Shown: in pieces, positions 8,109-17,729 of the stretch
How positions within the stretch are numbered: the stretch's first letter is position 1
Layout of the letters: each line of letters begins with the position of its first letter
Position numbers and translations under genes: made by a program
Assembly (NCBI GenBank): GCA_015665315.1
Contig: JADFAK010000001.1
Span: forward strand, 1-64,000
Source of the DNA: Flavobacteriales bacterium
GTDB taxonomy: Bacteria > Bacteroidota > Bacteroidia > Flavobacteriales_D > Sanyastnellaceae
DNA length: 64,000 nt
Direction of reading: 5' to 3'
The notes under the pieces: model-generated
Told to the model about the DNA's origin: nothing
What the model saw: only the letters and a program-made list of their open reading frames with translations
Databases searched by the model: none

Positions 8109-10235
8109 TTAGTGGGCTTCTTTCTGCGCGTGTTTGGCGACTATTTCGTCCTGAATATTTTGAGGCACAGCCGCATAATCGGCAAACTCTCTGGCATGGC
8201 TCGCCTTGCCATGTGTCATGGAACGCAGGGCTGTCGAATACTTGTATAAGTTATGTAGCGGCACCCTTGCCATAATTTGAGAGTACTTCCCTTTGGATTC
8301 TATCCCCAGAATTATGCCTCTGCGCGATTGCAAATCCGTCATCACATCGCCAGAATGATCTTCTGGAACCAATATGTCTACTTTGTAGATCGGCTCCAAA
8401 AGTTTTGGCTGTGCTTCGTGAAAAGCCGCTTTGAATGCCATAGCACCGGCTATTTGGAAGGCCATGTCGTTTGAATCAACAGCATGCATCTTTCCATCGT
8501 ATAAGATGACTCGTACATCGCGGACATGAGAAGAAGTGAGCGGACCTTCCTCCATTTTCTGCATGACGCCTTTTAAAACGGAAGGTATAAATCGCGCGTC
8601 GATCGATCCTCCAGTTATGCAGTTTATGAATTGCAAGTGCCCTCCCCATTCTAGTTCGATGAGCTCTACACCTCGGATATTAAATCCTTGCGGATCTTCC
8701 TTTCCTTCAAAATAAGGTTCGATCTTGATATGAACTTCACCAAATTGCCCCGATCCACCAGATTGCTTTTTATGTCTGTAAACCGTCGACGCTGATCGCT
8801 GAATAGTTTCTCGGTAGGGGATGCGAGGTTCGACAAATTGAACTTCTAGATTGTATACGTGCTCAAGTGTCCATTTTATCGTCGCCAAATGCAATTCACC
8901 TTGGCAATCAACAATAAGCTGCTTGAGTTCTGAGCTGAAATGGTAGTTCAAGGTCTGGTCTTGCTCGTGCATTTTTCTCAGGGCTTCGCCCAAACGTTCA
9001 TCGTCGTTCTTGTCAACGGCTTCGATAGCTGTGCGCATTCTGGCTTTTGGGAAGTTGATGGGCTTGATCGTAATATCCTCTGGCAGCGCGTGAAGTGTGT
9101 CGTTGGTATCGGTGTTCTTTAACTTGAGCGTCGCCCCGATGTCTCCCGCTACCAATTGATCAACGGGGTTGCGGTTTTTTCCGTCCATGACAAACAGTTG
9201 ATTGATGATTTCTACTTGGTGCGAATGACTATTCTTCACATGGAGACCTTTGGAGACCGTGCCCGAAAGCACTTTGAAAAACGAAATTTTACCCAAGCTT
9301 GGTTCGTAATCTGTCCTAAAGACAAACATAATAGCGCTATCATCTTTCTTTCCATTCACATCTTTTCCTTCCTCACTTTGCTCGGCCGGCATTTCAGAAT
9401 AACATGGAGCAACATTGTCGATGAAACCCATGAGACGACCACTACCCATGTTTTGCAGACCGCTCAAACAAAAAACAGGGAATATTTCATGGTTCATCAT
9501 ACCTAATTTGAGCCCCTTTCTCATTTGGTCTTCATTCAGATTGCCTGTTTCAAAATAGAGCTCCATCAATTGTTCATCATTCTCGGCTGCCTTTTCAACC
9601 AATTCGTTATGCAACTGATCTGCACGTGCATGTTCGCTTTCTGGAATGGCAAGTTTCTCTGGTTTTCCACCTTCTTCTGGAAATTTGTACATGATCATTT
9701 TGAGCAGATCGATAATACAATTAAAGCCGTTCCCAGGATTAACGGGATATTGCATGAGCACAGCATTGTTGCCAAAATGCTCGCGGATAGATTGGAGAGA
9801 TGTATCGAAATCTGCCTGGGGATGATCCAATTGATTGATCGCAAAAATGGTTGGTTTGCGATACTTGTCCACATGATTCCAAACCAATTCGGTTCCCACT
9901 TCAACTCCGTGTTGGGCATTAATAAGCATTACACATGTGTCGGCAACGCGCACAGAAGAGACTATCTCACCCACGAAATCATCCAGTCCAGGAGTATCAA
10001 TAATGTTGATTTTGTAATTCCGCCATTCCGTGTGCAATGGGGTGGCGTACACCGAAATGCCTCGCTCATGTTCGATTTCGTGGAAATCGGATACCGTGTT
10101 TTTGTTTTCAATAGTACCACGTCTGGTAATCAGACTGGCTTCGTATAACATCGTCTCGGCAAGACTCGTCTTGCCGCTTTTCGCCCCACCCACCAGTACA
10201 ATGTTTTTAATGTGTTTGTCATCAAATACTTTCAT
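8109..10235 (-). CDS. EF-G-like translational GTPase (FusA2-like paralogue)
   Basis: Protein of 708 residues from MKVFDDKHIKNIVLVGG; 21 extra upstream codons are open but carry no conserved sequence. The G domain shows G1 GGAKSGKTS, G2 HERGISVYATPL, G3 DTPGLDDF and a G4 of NQLD in place of the canonical NKxD. Domains II-V follow, with the EF-G hallmark YRETIQ...HKKQSGGSGQFGEV (domain IV start), IPSVLKGVMQKMEEGPL and a C-terminal domain V (LEPIYKVDILVPEDHSGDVMTDLQSRRG). It is clearly an EF-G homologue, but divergence in the G domain and the isolated location (no rpsL/rpsG/tuf) indicate the accessory FusA2-like class rather than the main elongation factor. A role in ribosome recycling or stress translation is inference. 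Confidence 0.88.
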   Translation of the reverse strand: MKVFDDKHIKNIVLVGGAKSGKTSLAETMLYEASLITRRGTIENKNTVSDFHEIEHERGISVYATPLHTEWRNYKINIIDTPGLDDFVGEIVSSVRVADTCVMLINAQHGVEVGTELVWNHVDKYRKPTIFAINQLDHPQADFDTSLQSIREHFGNNAVLMQYPVNPGNGFNCIIDLLKMIMYKFPEEGGKPEKLAIPESEHARADQLHNELVEKAAENDEQLMELYFETGNLNEDQMRKGLKLGMMNHEIFPVFCLSGLQNMGSGRLMGFIDNVAPCYSEMPAEQSEEGKDVNGKKDDSAIMFVFRTDYEPSLGKISFFKVLSGTVSKGLHVKNSHSHQVEIINQLFVMDGKNRNPVDQLVAGDIGATLKLKNTDTNDTLHALPEDITIKPINFPKARMRTAIEAVDKNDDERLGEALRKMHEQDQTLNYHFSSELKQLIVDCQGELHLATIKWTLEHVYNLEVQFVEPRIPYRETIQRSASTVYRHKKQSGGSGQFGEVHIKIEPYFEGKEDPQGFNIRGVELIELEWGGHLQFINCITGGSIDARFIPSVLKGVMQKMEEGPLTSSHVRDVRVILYDGKMHAVDSNDMAFQIAGAMAFKAAFHEAQPKLLEPIYKVDILVPEDHSGDVMTDLQSRRGIILGIESKGKYSQIMARVPLHNLYKYSTALRSMTHGKASHAREFADYAAVPQNIQDEIVAKHAQKEAH

Positions 10236-10635
10236 CGTCTTCGATTTTGGTGAAATAATAAAAAGAGAACTTGCTGGGAAAGAGATATTGGATAGCATCT
10301 CAGAATTCCCACTTAGGATGAATTAAATGTAGTCATGTCTGCCCACAAAAGCAATTCATTACTCATGAAACTGCATGATAATCAGCATAAAAGAAGAGGG
10401 GAGGGTGATTTATTATTTGAAATCAAATAGGACTATCCGAAATGCGTCACCAGGAACCAATACCGCGAAACATGAATACGTCCGATCGATATGCGCGTGC
10501 TGGGACTATTTCACACCTGCGGCACATGAAGGAATTAAGCTGCCAAGTAACGTTTCCTGTCTCGTTAAAAAAGATCTACAATCTCCGAGATTCGAGAAAT
10601 TTCTGTCCGGTAGGGACTGTATATTAGGTAGACTT
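10236..10635. other. Intergenic region with no recognisable gene
   Basis: About 400 bp upstream of the EF-G-like gene and downstream of the M42 peptidase. It must contain the promoter of the EF-G-like gene. Short open frames on both strands show no signal peptide, family motif or initiation context, and I see no tRNA-like fold or convincing terminator. Confidence 0.5.
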
Positions 10636-11583
10636 CTATTGCAATTCCAAAATCAATGCTTCGTACAAGGCGCGCATTTCTGCAATGTCCGATTTAAACA
10701 CTTTTTCATCGGGGGAATGGTAGTTGGCTTCAGGGGCTCCTACAAAGCACCAATCCCAAGGATATGACGATGCTTGAAGCTGATTTCCATCACTTCCTCC
10801 AGCATCTTCAATTTCCAACTGGAACTTGATGTTGAAGGCCATGGCAATTCGAATGATTTTCTGCACGTATTTCTGACGTGGGATTCCACGATCTCGCATG
10901 GTGATTGCCACTCCCTCGCCAGCCTTGATCCCTTCAGAAACAAGTGTGACATCGCTGATTAACGCTTGTCGGCATGCAAAAGATTTATACAAAAACCTTC
11001 CCAAGAATTGAGCTGTTCCTCCTCCGTGTTCCTCGTAAGTAGAAAAAGCAATCGCGAGATTTTCGGCCTTCTCACATAGTTTCAATGCATTCCAGACTCC
11101 AAGGCGATTGTCCAAATAACAGCACTGAATAGATTCATCATCTTCTCGCCAATCTGGCTTGTAGTGAAGCGTGGTTCCGCGGTCTATTTCACGACTAAAT
11201 ATGTATTTGTTGATTTCCTTTTTCTTGCCATCCTTGTCTTTCTCATCATGCTCTTCGACCTTCTCCAAGGTGCATTCGATGTAGCCCTGACTGTCCTGAC
11301 CAATCAACACCGCTCCAGTTTCGGCCTTTGGTCCGCCAATTTTGACCAGCCTATTCCCATAAGCAGCAACGTATCCAACAGAATCCATATGCGCGAAAAC
11401 AGAAACTTTTGGTCGGCCAAAAACCAAAACCACTGCGTCCTGAAAACCTTCACCCGCGAATATCTCAGGTTTGTTGGCCCAATGGTCACGATTTTCGATG
11501 ACGTATTCTATAATAAACTGACTGATGCTTTGCTCGTCACCGCTAGTGGCTTGGACGGCACAAAGCTTTTTCAAAAGTTCCAT
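10636..11583 (-). CDS. M42/M20-type metallo-aminopeptidase
   Basis: Cytoplasmic zinc peptidase of 315 residues, no signal peptide. The co-catalytic metal ligands of the M42 family are visible in order: His in VFAHMDSVG, Asp in CYLDNRLGVW, the Glu-Glu pair in STYEEHGGGT (base plus ligand), Asp in ALISDVT and His in EANYHSPDE. The PDZ-like M42 insertion lies between the first His and LDNR. It most resembles glutamyl aminopeptidase/endoglucanase-M-like proteins; the expected job is trimming peptides. It is monocistronic. All ligands are present, so the enzyme should be active. Confidence 0.88.
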   Translation of the reverse strand: MELLKKLCAVQATSGDEQSISQFIIEYVIENRDHWANKPEIFAGEGFQDAVVLVFGRPKVSVFAHMDSVGYVAAYGNRLVKIGGPKAETGAVLIGQDSQGYIECTLEKVEEHDEKDKDGKKKEINKYIFSREIDRGTTLHYKPDWREDDESIQCCYLDNRLGVWNALKLCEKAENLAIAFSTYEEHGGGTAQFLGRFLYKSFACRQALISDVTLVSEGIKAGEGVAITMRDRGIPRQKYVQKIIRIAMAFNIKFQLEIEDAGGSDGNQLQASSYPWDWCFVGAPEANYHSPDEKVFKSDIAEMRALYEALILELQ

Positions 11584-11743
11584 GAACTCGAATTAATAAT
11601 GGTTGTACAATGCTAAGGATAATCCAGAATTAATTGTCAGAGCTTTGTCTGTTCTTGAGAAGAATTGCTCGTTGGTTTTCAACATTCTGGCAACTTAAGT
11701 GGATACTTTGACAATTTAGTGATGTTCTGAGCAACTCAAGCCC

Positions 11744-11751
11744 TATTTTTG
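11744..11751 (+). promoter_or_regulatory. Bacteroidota-type -7 box (TATTTTTG)
   Basis: TATTTTTG matches TAnnTTTG, the -7 element of Bacteroidota primary promoters, and lies 25 bp before the ATG of the BNR-repeat protein. The -33 element (expected TTTG near 11720) is weak. Confidence 0.5.
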
Positions 11752-11776
11752 TTTCCAATCCTTATCTGGAAGACAC

Positions 11777-14700
11777 ATGAAGAATGTTTATCTATTGGCC
11801 ATCTCAATGATGGTCTCTGTTGGTTTATTTGCCCAGGGAAAAATTACTGTCGATACGCCTCAATGGGCCGAACTGCTCAAAGATGGCGATATACCTTACG
11901 AAGAAGTCGTTCAAATGCACAACGACTGGTGGGAAGGAAAAGAAATAACAAAAGGTTGCGGCTGGAAGCCATTTAAAAGATGGGAAAGCTTGATGGGATC
12001 GAGGTTGACCTCTGATGGAACACCATTAAGCGGTGCCGATCTACAGAGAACATGGCAAGATGTCAAACAAATAAACAATCAACGCTCACCTGCGGGAAAC
12101 TGGTCTCCTCTGGGACCCATTCTCAACGATGTGACTACCAGGGCTGATATAAACGGTGTCGGACGAGTCAATTGCCTGGCTTTCCATCCAACCAATCCAG
12201 ACATAATTTTTGTAGGTACTCCAGCAGGAGGTGTTTGGAGATCTTTTGATGGAGGAGAGAACTGGGAATCCAATACAGATGATTTGCTAACTCTCGGTGT
12301 TTCAGCTATCGCTTTCGATCCGAACGAACCCAATACAATCTACATTGGAACCGGTGACAGAGATGCCGCTGATTCACCAGGTATGGGTGTCATGAAGTCC
12401 ACCAATGGTGGTGATAGTTGGGAGTTCATCAATACTGGTATTGAGTCGCTCACTGTAGGTTCAATAATCGTCAAGAGCGATGAGACGAATGTTGTGTTGA
12501 TAGGAACCAACGACGGTATTTTCAGATCAACCGATTCAGGTACAACTTGGCTGTTTGTTTCGGCCGATGCCGCCGACTACCGAACACTTCTCGTGAAGCC
12601 AGATGATACGAATGTCATGTATGCCACTGCTTCAGGTAAGTTCTTCCGTTCAGAAGATGCCGGACAAAATTGGCAATGGACAACGGGTGGATTATATGGT
12701 TCTTACAGAATGGTTATCGCCGTAACTCCGGCCAACCCTGAACTGGTCTATGTATGTGCAGCTGGCAATGATTACGGCTTTCAAAGATCCTATCGGTCAA
12801 CGGATGCGGGATTAACCTTTGAAGAAATGGCCGACGAGCCGAATATTTTGGGTTGGGCTGCCGATGGTTCTTCTCCTGGTGGCCAAGGATGGTATGACCT
12901 GTGCATGGCTGCAGATCCTCAAGATGAAAACACGGTATACGTGGGCGGAATTAGAATGAAGAAGTCGACCGATGGTGGCGCAACGTGGATCGATATCAAT
13001 CCTGGCTATCTGCACGTTGATCAGCATGAGTGCATGTTCTCCCCGCATAACGATGATCTCTACTTGGCCAATGATGGTGGGTTTTACCATTATGCCGACA
13101 ATACCAATTGGAAGGATATTACGACAGGTATCGTAAATGCCCAGATCTATAGAATGGGACAATCGCCGCACACAGGGGCCAAAGCACTTACCGGCTTTCA
13201 AGACAATGGAACCGCCGAGTTCAACGGAGCGCAATGGATTCGCCGTGGTGGTGGTGATGGCTTTGAGTGCTGGTACGATAATACCGACGAAAATTGGAGA
13301 TACGGGTCGCTGTATTATGGCAGAATCTACCGCACAAGTCCAGAGTTTACAAATCAGCAAATTTGCGGACTAGACGTATTGGGCATTACCGAAGAAGGAG
13401 CTTGGTATACACCTTTTGTTCTTTCCGATTATACTCCTGAGAATATGTTTGTCGGACTCAAAAACGTTTGGCGTACAACCAATATCAAGCATCCCATCAA
13501 AGATTCAATCGTTTGGGAGAAGATCTCAAACAACCTTGGAGGAAACAATACCTGGAACATGATTGCCCTGGTGCAAAGCAGAGCCAACGAAAATATCCTG
13601 TATTGCAGCCAAGGAAATGCACGAATATTTAAAACAAGCAACGCACTCGATGAAGAGGTTGAATGGGCCAATATCAGTTCAGGTCTGCCCCTGTTCATTG
13701 ATCCAGTTGTGGCCATTGAAACACACCCAACAGATGAAAATATCCTCTATATAGCCTACCACAACAAAATTTACCGTACTGAAGATGGAGCTGATAACTG
13801 GGTTGAATACTCTGATGGCCTCCCAGATATTCCTATCAATACTTTGGTGTATGATTTGAACACAGATGAAGGCCTGTATGCAGGTACCGATATGGGGATC
13901 TATTACAAGGATGCCACAATGAGCGAGTGGATCCCATTTTCTCAAGGCTTTCCGCTTAGTGTGCGAGTAACGGAGTTGGAGATTTTTTACGGACAGACCA
14001 TCGCGACCAGCCGTCTGCGTGCTTCTACGTACGGAAGAGGACTGTGGGAGTCTGATTTATTTGACCCGTCAACCTATTCCTTCCCAGCAACTGCGATCGT
14101 TTCTATCGCTTCCGATGAACCTGAAGTATATGCCGATTTCGATGCCGATGTGAAGTTCTTCAAGAATTTGAGTGCGGTTGATGTCACGGGATTTACTACA
14201 GATGATGTGTTCATTGAAAATGGAACATTGAATGGGATTTCGGGCGGACCGCTAGACTACATTCTTGATATAACGCCCACAACTTTCGGGCCTGTGAGGA
14301 TTTTCATTGAAGATGAAGCGGCTGTCGACGGTGATCTGGTGAATACCTATGAGTCGGATACCCTTGTCTTAATGTTCAACCCAGAACCTGAATTATTCGG
14401 AATTTACGGTCCTGGTGGAGTAGGAGATGATCAAACCTTGGCTATTTGGCTTCGCGCCGATCAAGGTGCTTACTTTGGCTCAAACGAAATGACAAGCACG
14501 GGCCCAATGGACTTGTGGCAAGATGTAAGTGGTGAAGGCGTAGACGCAGAACAATCATCAAACGATGCCATGCCTATGTGGCTGCAAGGCAACGAAGGTA
14601 TCAATGGTATGCCTGCTGTTTACTTCGACGGTGAAGATGATTATTTAATGGCATCAGGGGTGAGACCCGGTCAAAATCTATCCGTTTTCTCGATGGTAGA

Positions 14701-15850
14701 AGGAGATAACATCCAATTCAATACCCATGGCTGGATTGCTTCGTCAAGAATGCCAAATGGATTTGTGATTCACCCGTGGGAGAACCAATCGCAATACTCC
14801 GCAGTCGTCATTGATGACGAAGAAGAGTATGCCAGCGGTCCGCAAGAGTACATTGGTGATGCCGCTGCGCAACATATATATGGGGTGGTGTATGAGCAGA
14901 CAGAATACTACCAGCTATTCTCGACACTGTTTGATGAGCGAAAGATTTCATGGGGTGGAGCCGATATCGGAACCCGTGATGAAAATGCCTTGATTGATGT
15001 TAAGTACGGTTGGGATTACGATGAGCGTTTCGGACAAGGGAAAATCGCCGAGCACTTCATATACAATCGAAGAGTCCATGAGTCACATCGTACCATTATC
15101 GCCAATTACATGGCCGCCAAGTACGGAATCGATCTAGGTGACTTCAAAAGGTATTCGCATTGGACAAAGAATTACGACGTCGCTGGAATCGGACAAGAGC
15201 AGTTTTATGACTTGCATTTGGATGCGCAAGGAACAGGTGTGGTGCGCATCAATGCACCTTCCGATGCCGAAGATGGAGAATACCTGATGTGGGGTAGCGA
15301 CAATGCAGCATTGGCATTCATTGCCGATGGTTTTCCAATTTTATCTACGCGTCTGGCCCGAACGTGGGGTGTAGAAGAAACCGGTGACATGGGAACTGTC
15401 ACCTTTATGATTGAAGAGTCGGCTGTACCGGATTTAGGACTCAGTATTGGTTTGATTGTAGGCAACACAAGTGAATTTGAAGTTGCTCAGCAGCTGGATT
15501 TCTATCCCCTAACTCTTGTTGATGGTATGTATACGTGCCAAGTTGACTTCCCTTCAAATGGCGTGTTTACCATCGGCGTTGAGCCAGAAGTTGGAGTAGA
15601 AGAGTTTAGCGATCGCGCAATTGCAATCTACCCGAATCCTGTTTCTGATCTCTTGACGATTGACCTTAGCCGAACAGGTGTGAGTGAATTCACATTGGAT
15701 TTATTCGATGTGGCTGGCCGACTAGTACGTTCTGAAAAGATAGTTGGCAACAGATCAACTCTCAATGTCTCGGGACTTGCCAATGGCAATTATGCAATCA
15801 AGCTCTCAAGCGAAAAAGGAACCTTGGTAAAAGAGCTAATGAAGTTCTAA
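11777..15850 (+). CDS. Giant T9SS-sorted BNR/sortilin-like propeller protein
   Basis: Secreted protein of 1357 residues. Signal peptide MKNVYLLAISMMVSVGLFAQ. Residues about 110-770 hold at least six Asp-box (BNR) motifs (S-x-D-x-G-x-x-W forms: SFDGGENW, STNGGDSW, STDSGTTW, SEDAGQNW, STDGGATW), as in sortilin/VPS10-type propellers and sialidase-like proteins. Residues about 880-1115 (TLAIWLRADQGAYF, WQDVSGEGVDAEQSSNDAMPMW, YFDGEDDYLMASG) form a concanavalin-like domain often found next to gliding/T9SS cargo. The last ~85 residues (AIYPNPVSDLLTIDL...VAGRLVRSEKI...L ANGNYAIKL) are a type IX sorting domain. I see no sialidase Arg triad, so an enzymatic role is not supported; surface adhesion or carbohydrate binding is plausible. 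Confidence 0.88.
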   Translation: MKNVYLLAISMMVSVGLFAQGKITVDTPQWAELLKDGDIPYEEVVQMHNDWWEGKEITKGCGWKPFKRWESLMGSRLTSDGTPLSGADLQRTWQDVKQINNQRSPAGNWSPLGPILNDVTTRADINGVGRVNCLAFHPTNPDIIFVGTPAGGVWRSFDGGENWESNTDDLLTLGVSAIAFDPNEPNTIYIGTGDRDAADSPGMGVMKSTNGGDSWEFINTGIESLTVGSIIVKSDETNVVLIGTNDGIFRSTDSGTTWLFVSADAADYRTLLVKPDDTNVMYATASGKFFRSEDAGQNWQWTTGGLYGSYRMVIAVTPANPELVYVCAAGNDYGFQRSYRSTDAGLTFEEMADEPNILGWAADGSSPGGQGWYDLCMAADPQDENTVYVGGIRMKKSTDGGATWIDINPGYLHVDQHECMFSPHNDDLYLANDGGFYHYADNTNWKDITTGIVNAQIYRMGQSPHTGAKALTGFQDNGTAEFNGAQWIRRGGGDGFECWYDNTDENWRYGSLYYGRIYRTSPEFTNQQICGLDVLGITEEGAWYTPFVLSDYTPENMFVGLKNVWRTTNIKHPIKDSIVWEKISNNLGGNNTWNMIALVQSRANENILYCSQGNARIFKTSNALDEEVEWANISSGLPLFIDPVVAIETHPTDENILYIAYHNKIYRTEDGADNWVEYSDGLPDIPINTLVYDLNTDEGLYAGTDMGIYYKDATMSEWIPFSQGFPLSVRVTELEIFYGQTIATSRLRASTYGRGLWESDLFDPSTYSFPATAIVSIASDEPEVYADFDADVKFFKNLSAVDVTGFTTDDVFIENGTLNGISGGPLDYILDITPTTFGPVRIFIEDEAAVDGDLVNTYESDTLVLMFNPEPELFGIYGPGGVGDDQTLAIWLRADQGAYFGSNEMTSTGPMDLWQDVSGEGVDAEQSSNDAMPMWLQGNEGINGMPAVYFDGEDDYLMASGVRPGQNLSVFSMVEGDNIQFNTHGWIASSRMPNGFVIHPWENQSQYSAVVIDDEEEYASGPQEYIGDAAAQHIYGVVYEQTEYYQLFSTLFDERKISWGGADIGTRDENALIDVKYGWDYDERFGQGKIAEHFIYNRRVHESHRTIIANYMAAKYGIDLGDFKRYSHWTKNYDVAGIGQEQFYDLHLDAQGTGVVRINAPSDAEDGEYLMWGSDNAALAFIADGFPILSTRLARTWGVEETGDMGTVTFMIEESAVPDLGLSIGLIVGNTSEFEVAQQLDFYPLTLVDGMYTCQVDFPSNGVFTIGVEPEVGVEEFSDRAIAIYPNPVSDLLTIDLSRTGVSEFTLDLFDVAGRLVRSEKIVGNRSTLNVSGLANGNYAIKLSSEKGTLVKELMKF

Positions 15851-15874
15851 TTGCTCAAGAAAATAGCTATTTCG

Positions 15875-15915
15875 AAACCCAGTAGGTTCAATGTATCTGA
15901 CTTACTGGGTTTTTT
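15875..15915 (+). terminator. Rho-independent terminator
   Basis: AAACCCAGTA ... TACTGGGTTT hairpin followed by TTTTTT, beginning 25 bp past the stop of the BNR-repeat gene. Confidence 0.85.
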
Positions 15916-16020
15916 GTGGGTTGAGCATTCTGACTTTTAAAGATGTTGTGAGCAGAATGTATTGATCGTGAACTTGACTGTCTGCAACTTGTCCTCACTC
16001 GGAATGGATTTTGACTACAA

Positions 16021-16587
16021 TCAGCTAGATACCAAGTCAAAGTCATCAGCACTTAATTTTATTTTTTCAGTTCCAATCGTTTGAATCGACTTCTTAATCT
16101 GAATTCGTTGCTTTTGAGAAAAAGTTGTAGGAATGAGGTGGCTGAGATCGACCTTCAAAAGTCGATTAATAATTATTAGGTCGCTCAAGGTAAAAGGTAC
16201 GACGCCGTTGATTAATTCAGACATATATGTTTTACTTCGATGCCCGAGTAGTACCATGAGATGTTGTTGATTGAGACCATAATTCTTTAACGCCGTTTTT
16301 ATTGCATCCTTTCTTCTTTGCAAGAAAAGTCTCTCTTTTTCAGCAATCAATTCGGCTAAGTCGCTTTCGTTAATTTTTTTGGCCGACAACTCAGAGTTTG
16401 GCGACCAATTTTTCGTCTCATATTTTTCAATAATTGCTCTCAATTGCTTCCGAATAGGCTTTAGTCTGGAATTCTCCTTAGAAAGAACCCGCAATTTCCT
16501 GTCGGCAATTAAGGCACGTTCGTATTCTAGCTCATTTGTTAATCGACCTATTGTGAATACTTTTTCTATGTCAAATTGTGTGTCCAT
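16021..16587 (-). CDS. HigA-like XRE-family antitoxin
   Basis: Protein of 188 residues. The N-terminal ~85 residues are helical and match the HigA antitoxin layout (LTNELEYERALIADRKL...L RAIIEKYE). A helix-turn-helix of the XRE class covers about 92-150 (KDAIKTALKNYGLNQQHLMVLLGHRSKTYMSELINGVVPFTLSDL). It starts 2 bp after the stop of the HigB-like frame, the toxin-first order typical of higBA. Such antitoxins bind the toxin and repress the shared promoter. It appears intact, whereas the toxin partner looks truncated. An orphan XRE regulator is the alternative reading. Confidence 0.75.
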   Translation of the reverse strand: MDTQFDIEKVFTIGRLTNELEYERALIADRKLRVLSKENSRLKPIRKQLRAIIEKYETKNWSPNSELSAKKINESDLAELIAEKERLFLQRRKDAIKTALKNYGLNQQHLMVLLGHRSKTYMSELINGVVPFTLSDLIIINRLLKVDLSHLIPTTFSQKQRIQIKKSIQTIGTEKIKLSADDFDLVSS

Positions 16588-16589
16588 CT

Positions 16590-16850
16590 TTATGCCATGT
16601 ACTCGTTAGACTTAAGCCATTTTCTTACGGTGTTTTTGTTGTTTTTGAAGACTTGCTCGTATTCCTGATGGTTACCTGCCCATACCTCCGTAGCCTCGCC
16701 ATCTTCATCAAATTCAATGAGGATAAAGGTTCTATGAACGTTTATGTCAAAGAAATAGAATCCGTCAACATGCACACAGTCGGCGTCAGGTCTTAACTTC
16801 TTCAATTCGGCGTCAGATTTCCATTCATGGCCAACAACATCATGAATCAA
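16590..16850 (-). pseudogene. HigB-like toxin, probably N-terminally truncated
   Basis: Open frame of about 86 residues with no ATG; the only possible start is TTG at 16850 (or ATA slightly upstream), and an in-frame TAG lies 12 bp further upstream. The protein (WKSDAELKKLRPDADCV, FYFFDINVHRTFILIEF, NHQEYEQVF) aligns by eye with the RelE-superfamily HigB ribonuclease core: compare the family pattern W/F-K/S-x-x-x-[DE]-[LM]-x-x-x-[FR]-P-x-[AL]-D, then YR-like LIV strand and T/S-H-x-E-Y. About 20 N-terminal residues usual in the family are missing. It may be a real TTG-initiated short toxin or a decayed gene; I favour decay, with the antitoxin kept. Confidence 0.5.
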
Positions 16851-16913
16851 CTGGTTTATTGCCTATAGTATTCCATCCATGAACGGATTTTAAAACGAGA
16901 GCTTGGAGTACTT

Positions 16914-17639
16914 TTAAAACATATAATTCACATAAACCTCGATCAACCTCAGATGGTAATCTACGCCACCACTGGCTGGATCAGTTCGCTTAGTCGGATC
17001 GCTATGTGTTTCACTAATAGGCGTGTTGTAGCCAAATTGAGGCGTCCAGCGCAACACAAAATTTACCTTTTCCGTGGCTTTGAACTTACTTCCTATGGAA
17101 AAGTCAAAACCTATCATCCCATATTCAGTATTGTGCTCATAGGTTTCCTCCTCTACATTGGCTGGAACAAATCCCAACTCTGTCATCTGAATGGTCTTGG
17201 TCTCGAATCCTTCCGAAACACTCCTGTACCCAATATATAGGTCTACACCATATACCATCGTGAATGTTCTATTCGGCTTGAACCACTCCATTCCTCCGCG
17301 CACATCAATGATATAATCGTCTTTGCGCCCCAACTTAAAAACTACGGTCGAGTCTCCCGCAGCAATCAAAGTCGCATCTTCTAAATCCTCTTGATACCGA
17401 TCCCGAATCTCATAATTCACCGAAAACCGAAGTTTGCGATTGATCTTGTTTTGTCGCTTGTAGTGTAGGGTGTAGCGCGGACTAGCATGATAGCCGTTCA
17501 TGAGGAAAACCGCTACGGGAGTCAAGTTTGTTCCCAGCGTATTTCTCGTTTGTGGCAAGGTCTCATCGGGCGGCTCAAATTGCGCATTTGCCGAATGGCA
17601 GATCAATAGTAAAGCCAAAAGTACTAACTGTCGCATCAT
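16914..17639 (-). CDS. Outer-membrane beta-barrel-like protein of unknown function
   Basis: Predicted 241-242 residues from MMRQLVLLALLLICHSANAQF, an ordinary Sec signal peptide; nine upstream codons are open but hydrophilic. The mature protein shows alternating polar/aromatic beta strands (SPRYTLHYKRQ, RKLRFSVNYEIRDRY, TFTMVYGVDLYIGYRSV, KVNFVLRWTPQFGYNTP) and ends with an aromatic residue (VNYMF), the usual barrel C-terminus. No family was recognised. It lies alone between the toxin remnant and divergent hutI. Confidence 0.65.
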   Translation of the reverse strand: MMRQLVLLALLLICHSANAQFEPPDETLPQTRNTLGTNLTPVAVFLMNGYHASPRYTLHYKRQNKINRKLRFSVNYEIRDRYQEDLEDATLIAAGDSTVVFKLGRKDDYIIDVRGGMEWFKPNRTFTMVYGVDLYIGYRSVSEGFETKTIQMTELGFVPANVEEETYEHNTEYGMIGFDFSIGSKFKATEKVNFVLRWTPQFGYNTPISETHSDPTKRTDPASGGVDYHLRLIEVYVNYMF

Positions 17640-17729
17640 GCAACTAACATACGAAATTGACCACAATTCAACCCGAAATTATCTCATTGCTTGCGCCGAT
17701 TTTGCCATCTTTGCCCAAAGTCCTCGATT

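Noticed and set aside
9525-10148. Open plus-strand frame of 207 codons
   Set aside because: Entirely antisense to the EF-G-like gene, which has clear GTPase motifs.
12812-13360. Open minus-strand frame of 182 codons
   Set aside because: Antisense to the BNR-repeat protein; composition not protein-like.
11777-15850. Sialidase
   Set aside because: Asp-boxes are present but the Arg triad and catalytic Tyr/Glu pair are not recognisable.
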